Part shown: piece after piece, positions 58,032 through 64,000 of the stretch
How the letters are laid out: each line of letters begins with the position of its first letter
Numbering within the stretch: position 1 is the stretch's first letter
Source: Candidatus Wallbacteria bacterium
Lineage (GTDB): Bacteria; Muiribacteriota; JAQTZZ01
NCBI GenBank assembly: GCA_028687545.1
Contig: JAQTZZ010000015.1
Location: 1-64,000, forward strand
DNA: 64,000 bases
Direction: 5' to 3'
The notes under the pieces: model-generated
Seen by the model: only the letters and a program-made list of their open reading frames with translations
What the model was told of the DNA's origin: nothing
Database searches by the model: none
Position numbers and translations under genes: made by a program

Positions 58032-61000
58032 TTGAAAAAAGGGTGTTTGGTTGTTATGTTGCTTTTTCATTTGTTTTCTGCGAATGCCAAAGGAATTTAT
58101 GCAGATGCAAGCAACCCAGGTGAAATTGGAGATGTTTTATTTAGAGATCTGGCGGCCGGATTTTCCCACATAGATATCCCTAATGGGTCATTTGATCTTT
58201 CTTTCCCTCAATTTGTAGGGCATAATGCAGTATGGATAGGTTACTTTGGTGCATTGTATGGTGATCATGGTTTAAATATTTCTCCTTTATTAAATAAATT
58301 GACTGGTGATTTAAAGACTCCTGGGACAGTGATTGAAAGCACCATAGAAGAAGAACCCAGTGCTGTTCATTATTTAGATCTAATTGACTTCAAGGCACAT
58401 CCATATCGTCATTGGGGACAATCAGAAGGTATGGAGTATTGGGGAGCTGGGTCACAAAGTCTTTCATATGATCAAAGAAAGTTAATCTGTTGTTATTTAA
58501 TGGATAAAGCAGATAGTTATCCTACATGGTTTGAAAGATTACTTATAGGTCCAAGTCATTTTGATAAACCAAACTTTGGAGAGTATATAGATTTTACTGA
58601 TCAAAAAAATAAGTTCAGTTGTGCTTGGTTGGTAGAATATGCATATAGATTCGGTCATTCTTCGATAGTGGCAGTTTCAGAGTTAAATGAGAAGTTTTAT
58701 TTATTATCTCCTCTTGGGATGTGGTTAAATATGGAAGATGCTGTAATTGCACCACCAAAAATAGCATCGATTCAGCCAGATGATAAAACCGTTTTTAAAA
58801 ATGGTGAGAAATTAACTGTTTGCGTTGAAGCTGATGATCAAGATTCAGGTATCTTGAAAGCACAGTTAGAAATACGCCATAGAAATGAAGATGGTACTTA
58901 TTCACTTCTTCAAAAAATGAATTTGAACAACTTATCGATTACAAATAATCATTTATTTATTTTTCCTGATTACCTTTTGACTCAAAATGGAGATTATCAT
59001 TGCACAATTACTGTATGGGACGTTTCATTGAACACTACCTCGCAAGATTTTGCAGTTGAAGTCATATCAGGCACTCTCGGAGTGAAATCCATCAACGGCA
59101 GCGGGGGTAATGGCCCGAACGGCTATTTCGACATTATGAACTGCAACCCTCAATTTTACTGGCTGGTCGACTTTACAAACATTGGGGCTGGTTGGGATTT
59201 TATGCATCGCGTGAATGGATTTTATGCATTGGATGAGTTTCTGACTTATGTCTCAGGATCTTATCCCCCAAAATCAGCCAGCATCAGTAGACCACAAAAA
59301 AGCATGGCTCCCATCAACAGGAATCCGCTCCAAAAAAGCTATGCCTTCAGCCAGCCGCAGAATTCCTTTCTCCCTGTCGGCAGCACTGCCCCCTTTGGCA
59401 CTTATTCCGTCAAGCCAGGCACATACTGGATCAAGTTCAATCCTGTCCAGGGCTGGTCAACTCCTTCGGGCCGGATGGTTACTATCACAACCGGTGAAAC
59501 CACTGTCTACGGAATATACAGGGAAGCTTACTACCCGCTCGCCTGTTACACCAAATGCGGAGGTCTAACCCTTCCCTCAGGCAGATGGAAGATCATTGAA
59601 CCAAAAGGATTCGAGAATCTGGAATTCAAGGATGGTGAAATTGTGCAGCTGCAGGAAGGTACTGCATACACTGTAGTATTCATTGGTGTGACAGGATATA
59701 AAACCCCTGCACCTGTCTCAGGCATTTCCGGGAGCTCAAATTCTCCGATCGGGGAGTATATCCCGAGTTACCGCAACATCACAGTGAGCATCGAACCTCC
59801 TGAAGCGAATCACGCAGGTGCATACTGGTCAGAAACAGTCAGCAGGCCGGACTGGCAGATAAAAAGCGGAGAAACCATCCAGATTCAGGAAGGCCAGCCA
59901 TATACGATTTCATTTAAAAAATTGCTGAAAAATGTCCCCAGATTGAATGACATGTTCTACATGGAAGACGGATATTGGATAACTCCGGATGCTGTATCAG
60001 GCACAATGGAAAACACTGATATCAATATATCTGTCAGTTACGTGCAGATAATGCATAATTCGCAGATCTCAGTCAGCCCTCCCGAAGCTGTGGCAGCAGG
60101 CGGAGCATTCATGCTGGAAAATGTTTATGATTCATGGGAAACAGATAAAAATTATACTTTCCCGCATAAAACTGAGGCCAGAGTAGTTTTCAGAGCTGCG
60201 ACAGGCTGGACAGCTCCTGCTCCAGCGGATCTGATTCTTGATCAGGACAATTCGTATGATTTCAAATATACCCGGAAAATGACAGGACTTTCCATTGTCC
60301 CGTATCCCAGTACATTGCCAAGATCCGATTCTGGAGAAACCAGAGCCTGGAAATTGAGCGCTGATACTATGGAAACAGACTGGATGTCATTCGATCAAAG
60401 CGTGACCCTGCCTGAAGGGACTAATTATCAGATTGTTTTCAAGGATGCAGCCAATGGGTATGCCACTCCAGGTATGATCAGCGGAACCATGACAGGTGCG
60501 GTCTGCTGCGAACACGCCAGTTATCTGCCTAATGCCAAATGGAGCCTTGTTAAAAAAGATTTGCCTTTTTATGAATACCTGCTGCTCGATCCTGATTCAT
60601 TTACAGTTGTCACCAGTAACGCGGTTTACCATAGTAATGATTCAGGCAATACCTGGAATCTTGTCGCAAGCGGCAGCTTCAACAATCTGAGCAACAGTAT
60701 TTATTTTTATCAGGGCCAGGCATATTATGCCACGAATCGCTACCAGCCCGGTACAGGCAATCTGGAATTCGTGCTGGGCCAGGTCGGGTATCCGCCCTCA
60801 TATTTTCCTGCATACGGCGATGTGTCGCTTTCTATGGAGCATTTTGGGACTCCTTCGGATTTCTATCTGCACGGCATCTGCAATGATCAGAGCGATTCGA
60901 CGCATTGCAATCAATATGGACTGCTGCACACCACTGATTACGTCACCTACAAATATGTCGGTCTGCCGATTGAAGGACTTGAACATGCAGGGTTCAATTG

Positions 61001-61367
61001 TCGGTATTCCGGCAGTGGCTGGTATGAATACAGCCCAAGCAGCATCACACCTTTGTGGAACGATTCGGTTCCTGAAACCGGATCGTCTTTCTACGCTGGT
61101 GATCATGGCCTGGTAACATATGTAAATTACAATCATTTCTATCGAGTGACGAGTTTTGAAGCGAGCAAACAACATGGATACAGGCAGGACATTTCCGCCA
61201 TATCCGCTGGTCCGGCCATCAGCGGCTCCATGACTAGGTCAGATGGAAACATATCTCTTGTGACTCAGGGTTATTCAAATCGCAGTATTGGCCGGAGCGA
61301 CTTTGGATTTCCAAAACTCCACCTTTTTTTTCACTGGTTTTTGGGGTTGAATCGGATAAAATTATAA
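58032..61367 (+). CDS. Exported protein: permuted NlpC/P60-like domain plus beta-sandwich repeats, 1111 aa
   Basis: A TTG with AGGGAGGTAA directly upstream gives a signal peptide (KKGCLVVMLLFHLFSANA). Residues 25-230 resemble circularly permuted NlpC/P60 (YiiX/LRAT-like) amidases: GDVLFRDLAAGFSH, a His in FVGHNAVWIGYFGA (residue 64) and a Cys in KFSCAWLVEYAYRFG (residue 197). Residues 240-350 are Ig-like. From about 350 several beta modules repeat a pattern of PPEA...AGGAFMLE and GWTAPAPADL. An Asp-box (SNDSGNTW) near 880 suggests the start of a propeller. The last ~20 residues are encoded by the leader repeat copy B, so the original C-terminus is lost. Composition changes from AT-rich to balanced near 59.05 kb. 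Confidence 0.78.
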   Translation: MKKGCLVVMLLFHLFSANAKGIYADASNPGEIGDVLFRDLAAGFSHIDIPNGSFDLSFPQFVGHNAVWIGYFGALYGDHGLNISPLLNKLTGDLKTPGTVIESTIEEEPSAVHYLDLIDFKAHPYRHWGQSEGMEYWGAGSQSLSYDQRKLICCYLMDKADSYPTWFERLLIGPSHFDKPNFGEYIDFTDQKNKFSCAWLVEYAYRFGHSSIVAVSELNEKFYLLSPLGMWLNMEDAVIAPPKIASIQPDDKTVFKNGEKLTVCVEADDQDSGILKAQLEIRHRNEDGTYSLLQKMNLNNLSITNNHLFIFPDYLLTQNGDYHCTITVWDVSLNTTSQDFAVEVISGTLGVKSINGSGGNGPNGYFDIMNCNPQFYWLVDFTNIGAGWDFMHRVNGFYALDEFLTYVSGSYPPKSASISRPQKSMAPINRNPLQKSYAFSQPQNSFLPVGSTAPFGTYSVKPGTYWIKFNPVQGWSTPSGRMVTITTGETTVYGIYREAYYPLACYTKCGGLTLPSGRWKIIEPKGFENLEFKDGEIVQLQEGTAYTVVFIGVTGYKTPAPVSGISGSSNSPIGEYIPSYRNITVSIEPPEANHAGAYWSETVSRPDWQIKSGETIQIQEGQPYTISFKKLLKNVPRLNDMFYMEDGYWITPDAVSGTMENTDINISVSYVQIMHNSQISVSPPEAVAAGGAFMLENVYDSWETDKNYTFPHKTEARVVFRAATGWTAPAPADLILDQDNSYDFKYTRKMTGLSIVPYPSTLPRSDSGETRAWKLSADTMETDWMSFDQSVTLPEGTNYQIVFKDAANGYATPGMISGTMTGAVCCEHASYLPNAKWSLVKKDLPFYEYLLLDPDSFTVVTSNAVYHSNDSGNTWNLVASGSFNNLSNSIYFYQGQAYYATNRYQPGTGNLEFVLGQVGYPPSYFPAYGDVSLSMEHFGTPSDFYLHGICNDQSDSTHCNQYGLLHTTDYVTYKYVGLPIEGLEHAGFNCRYSGSGWYEYSPSSITPLWNDSVPETGSSFYAGDHGLVTYVNYNHFYRVTSFEASKQHGYRQDISAISAGPAISGSMTRSDGNISLVTQGYSNRSIGRSDFGFPKLHLFFHWFLGLNRIKL

Positions 61368-61430
61368 AGGGCTGGCAAAAAAAAATTCAAGGTTAATCAA
61401 ATCATCAAGCAAATTGCCGGTCTGAAAAGA
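61305..61430 (+). repeat. ~125-bp leader repeat, copy B
   Basis: The sequence matches 55576-55698 in the same orientation (TTTCCAAAACTCCACCTT at the start, GCAAATTGCCGGTCTGAA at the end, TGAATCGGATAAAATTATAA in between). The first 63 bp run through the end of the 1111-aa reading frame, whose stop at 61365-61367 lies inside the repeat. Confidence 0.8.
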
Positions 61431-61440
61431 GGGAATTACC

Positions 61441-61674
61441 ATGAACATTCGCTATAAAGTTTTCCTGTTAGGAATCATCCTGGAAATTGGGCTTCATTTT
61501 TTTATAAGACATGTTTTCACTGCAAGTGAATCCATTCGAGTCGCCATGTCCCAGAAACAAAATGAGATTTCTCAGCCTCAGCCGCCACCAGTAATCGTTG
61601 TAGTATTAAAACGCTATTTATTTTCTGCAAACTCGGGATCTAATAATCATTTGGAGGCTGTGTGGAACTTTTAG
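61441..61674 (+). CDS. Short membrane-anchored protein, 77 aa (truncated paralogue)
   Basis: AGAGGGAATTACC precedes the ATG. The first 27 residues (MNIRYKVFLLGIILEIGLHF) match the anchor of the HEAT protein at 55749, and a QPQPPP linker follows as there; the HEAT domain is missing. The remaining residues (VVVLKRYLFSANSGSNNHLE) may be out-of-frame debris. It overlaps the start of the next gene by 13 bp. It is either a small anchored protein or the stump of a HEAT-type gene that lost its 3' part. Confidence 0.55.
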   Translation: MNIRYKVFLLGIILEIGLHFFIRHVFTASESIRVAMSQKQNEISQPQPPPVIVVVLKRYLFSANSGSNNHLEAVWNF

Positions 61675-62423
61675 GCATTATTAATTTTGGAATAGTATGC
61701 TTATTTTTTTTAGGTGGTAATTATTTGCTTTACTTACTTACTAAATCTTTTTGGCAAAACAGAAATGAAGAAGATAACAGACGTTTTATTGATAAGTTTA
61801 TGTTCCAGAGATTAAGTATTTATAAAGTAAACATTTATATTCTTATTTTAATTTCGCTATTTGCAGTACTACGCCTTTTTTTTGTGGAACCAGTTTCGAC
61901 CGGCAATTTATTTTCTGTTACACCTTATAAATATAATCCTGACACTTTTAATGTGATGCTTAATATTATTACATTAATAATTTATTATGTTTTGGTCAAT
62001 TGGGTGTTAATAATAAATTTTACATATGCTGTGTATAATTGCGTAAATCGGAAAGAATGGAAAAAAATACTTAAATTTTCTTACATGTCATTTATTTTTT
62101 ATGCTGTATTCGGAACTACTTTTATCTCCTTAGATTGTTCTTTGTTAAGCAATAATTTAACGTTTCGCTCTTACTTTACCGAGTATAACTATCTCGTGTT
62201 TATTTTAATTATAATAACTGAAGCTTCTTTTATGACTTTTCCATTTTGTTTTTTTTTGAATGCACTTTGGTATAACACGAAGCATATAAAAACAGAACAG
62301 GCTCGCGATCTAAAATTGGCAATAGGGTTACCAGCAATTTTATGGTACTTCCCAAGTTATGCTAGCTTTATAGGCTATATCATGACTTATATTTTCAACA
62401 TTGATTTTAGATTTAAAATGTAG
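61662..62423 (+). CDS. Polytopic membrane protein, 253 aa, paralogue of 6665-7906
   Basis: Six membrane segments are visible (about 5-28, 48-72, 93-122, 136-158, 172-200, 222-245). The first 75 residues align with the ankyrin-bearing membrane protein at 6665 (FWQNRNEE, FMFQRLSIYKVNIYILILIS, LRLFFVEP), but no ankyrin repeats are present between segments 2 and 3. The start is a GTG just after TTGGAGG (short spacing), inside the end of the preceding gene. It is strongly AT-rich. The subtilase gene follows after 10 bp, so the two are cotranscribed. Function unknown. Confidence 0.78.
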   Translation: MELLGIINFGIVCLFFLGGNYLLYLLTKSFWQNRNEEDNRRFIDKFMFQRLSIYKVNIYILILISLFAVLRLFFVEPVSTGNLFSVTPYKYNPDTFNVMLNIITLIIYYVLVNWVLIINFTYAVYNCVNRKEWKKILKFSYMSFIFYAVFGTTFISLDCSLLSNNLTFRSYFTEYNYLVFILIIITEASFMTFPFCFFLNALWYNTKHIKTEQARDLKLAIGLPAILWYFPSYASFIGYIMTYIFNIDFRFKM

Positions 62424-62433
62424 GAGGGGTTTC

Positions 62434-64000
62434 ATGAAAGTTCCTGGAAAGAAGGCAGTTTTATTAAGTTTATTGTTTACACTTACATTTATCCTTCTAA
62501 TGCAATCTATTCACGCACCTAAAACCATATCTATTACTAGCCGTAAGCCATCATTAGACGGTGGACGAATCCAATCCGTAGAAAATGTTTCTACAGAACG
62601 GAGCCCCCAAAAACCTGCTAACTCACCACAAAAAATACAGAAAAGTCTGGAAAATAGTGCTGCTCATTTCCTGATTAAATGTTCAACTTCCGGTCCATCG
62701 CTCCTGAGCAAAATCTCTATCATTAACGATTCCGGAGAAGTGCAGTGGGAAAAAGGTGTTACTTCTGAATGCAGTGAAAAGGTAAAAGTAATCCCTGGAA
62801 ATTACAAGATAACAGTCAAGAATTTATTCTCCACGGAAGTCAGCGTAAAGGACGACCATGGAAAATTCTTTCATCTTGAAAAAGATCAAATAAAAGAAAT
62901 TCTGATTCAGTTGCAACCTCAGATCTCAGTGACTAAAAAAAAGAGCTACAAAGATTACGATGGTTTTGTGCCTACTCAGATTATGGTAGGCCTTAAAGAC
63001 AGCGATAAATCGAAATATGAGAAGGTTTTGAATAATCACAAGGTGAAATACCGGTTATTTGAGAAGAGACTGCTATTCATCAAGGCTGAGAGCAGCAGCG
63101 TATTAAATGACGCAGTCATAGAGCTTAACAAAGAAAACCTTGTTGTAATGACAGAACCTGATGGGATAGTGAAAGCCTGTTCGGATAATATTGATTTCAG
63201 CCAGTGGAATCTTGCTGCAATTGGCTATAAAAACAGCATGGCTGAGAATCTGAGAAGCACAAAGGAAATCAAGATTGCGGTTTTGGATACTGGCATTGAT
63301 TATAATCATGAGGATTTTGCAGGGAATATACTGCCTGGAATTAATTTCATTACTCCGAATACAGCGCCAATAGATGATAACGGCCATGGGACGCATGTTT
63401 CTGGGATCATAGCTGCTGCGCATAATGGGAAGGGCATTGACGGGATTGCGCCATTTGCCAAGATAATCCCAATCAAAGTGCTTGACCAGGACGGATATGG
63501 TTGCTATTCAATTTTAGCTGAAGGGATCAGATTTGCCGCAGATCTCCAGGTAGACCTTATAAATATTAGCTTAGGTGGCTACGGATATTCGTTCGCCCTG
63601 AAGGATGCCGTAAATTATGCAATATCAAAAGGATGTTTGATCGTGGCTGCTGCTGGGAATGATGGAATTACAGAACCTCTATTTCCTGCTTCATACAACA
63701 ATGTTATTTCTGTTGGAGCTTTGAATAAAGACGGCAGTATCTGGGTAAAATCGAATCAGAACAAAGCAGTGGATTTCTATGCACCGGGTGTGGATATAGT
63801 TTCACTGATTCCCGGAAATAAATATGCAAGTTATTCCGGTACTTCTGCGGCAACAGCACATGTAACAGGAATTGCAGCTTTATTGTTAGATACTCAAACA
63901 GACAGAAATCCATTTCTTCTGAATGAAAAATTGAAACAGCTTGGTTCTGGCTGCTATTTAAGCGGGCAATCGATTAACCTGTTAGGTCTTGATTCTGCAA
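62434..64000 (+). CDS. Exported subtilisin-like serine protease (S8), 3' end outside window
   Basis: The frame is open from an ATG with GTAGGAGGGG upstream to the window edge (522 codons visible). A membrane anchor or signal peptide lies at about 8-28, then a Ser/Pro/Gln-rich linker, a beta domain (about 75-175) and an inhibitor-I9-like prodomain (about 180-250). The S8 domain has the full triad: Asp285 in AVLDTGIDYNHEDF, His318 in DDNGHGTHVSGI, and Ser471 in YSGTSAATAHVTG; AAAGNDG carries the oxyanion Asn. It should be an active exported endopeptidase. It ends the second leader-repeat block (61305 onward), in the place taken by the NlpC/P60-like gene in the first block. Confidence 0.92.
   Translation, partial: MKVPGKKAVLLSLLFTLTFILLMQSIHAPKTISITSRKPSLDGGRIQSVENVSTERSPQKPANSPQKIQKSLENSAAHFLIKCSTSGPSLLSKISIINDSGEVQWEKGVTSECSEKVKVIPGNYKITVKNLFSTEVSVKDDHGKFFHLEKDQIKEILIQLQPQISVTKKKSYKDYDGFVPTQIMVGLKDSDKSKYEKVLNNHKVKYRLFEKRLLFIKAESSSVLNDAVIELNKENLVVMTEPDGIVKACSDNIDFSQWNLAAIGYKNSMAENLRSTKEIKIAVLDTGIDYNHEDFAGNILPGINFITPNTAPIDDNGHGTHVSGIIAAAHNGKGIDGIAPFAKIIPIKVLDQDGYGCYSILAEGIRFAADLQVDLINISLGGYGYSFALKDAVNYAISKGCLIVAAAGNDGITEPLFPASYNNVISVGALNKDGSIWVKSNQNKAVDFYAPGVDIVSLIPGNKYASYSGTSAATAHVTGIAALLLDTQTDRNPFLLNEKLKQLGSGCYLSGQSINLLGLDSA

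Overview
The window is bacterial chromosome from a diderm (Gram-negative-type) organism. It carries TolC, RND and TonB-dependent outer-membrane proteins, KdsB for LPS Kdo, a cobalamin riboswitch, and many exported proteins with Sec signal peptides. It also encodes RemA (DUF370) and YicC in the order found in Firmicutes, Deltaproteobacteria and several uncultivated phyla. Three C11 (clostripain) proteases, several ankyrin-repeat exported proteins and abundant interspersed palindromes would suit an uncultivated lineage such as Wallbacteria or Riflebacteria. That placement is a low-confidence inference. Base composition is balanced over most of the window, with sharply AT-richer patches at about 6.6-7.9, 51.0-53.7, 56.3-59.05 and 61.4-62.4 kb.

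Layout. 0-5.9 kb: the 3' part of mutS, converging on a secreted ankyrin protein and a small secreted protein. 5.9-11.3 kb: an accessory, repeat-rich stretch with an AT-rich membrane-ankyrin gene, an orphan antitoxin, a DUF4143-type ATPase, and a SUMF1-like gene preceded by two decayed 3' fragments of paralogues. 11.4-17.5 kb: a clostripain gene, then an overlapping run (lipoprotein, yicC-like, unknown, remA, gmk). 17.5-22 kb, minus strand: trpS, a GAF-PP2C phosphatase, hflX and a HAD phosphatase, tightly packed. 22-30.6 kb: two more clostripain genes, two diguanylate cyclases, a glycosyltransferase, a Tyr-rich secreted protein, and two families of interspersed repeats present in two copies each. 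30.7-37.1 kb: a complete TetR-controlled RND efflux operon ending in a PII-like small protein. 37.3-47 kb: a pseudouridine synthase, glutamine synthetase, a rhomboid lacking its catalytic serine, a YitT-family protein, a large STAND/TPR/winged-helix regulator, and a TonB receptor under a B12 riboswitch. 47.2 kb: kdsB.

48-64 kb is the most unusual region. All genes are on the plus strand and nearly all encode exported or membrane proteins. Three large exported proteins carry protease-type catalytic signatures: a TPR protein with a C-terminal CHAT-like domain, a permuted NlpC/P60-like domain fused to beta-sandwich repeats, and a subtilase running off the window. They alternate with membrane-anchored ankyrin or HEAT proteins and polytopic membrane proteins. 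Two successive blocks begin with the same ~125-bp repeat and share the order leader repeat - short anchored protein - polytopic membrane protein - large exported enzyme. Base composition switches inside genes, as if parts of proteins had been exchanged.

Regulatory signals read directly from sequence include a TGTAACTGG-type element 28-30 bp upstream of the -10 box of five exported-protein genes. Helically phased TGTTACA repeats sit upstream of the large regulator. Several genes have an ATG only 6-7 bp after a -10 box and no Shine-Dalgarno, so they are probably leaderless. A TetR operator and the B12 riboswitch are also present.
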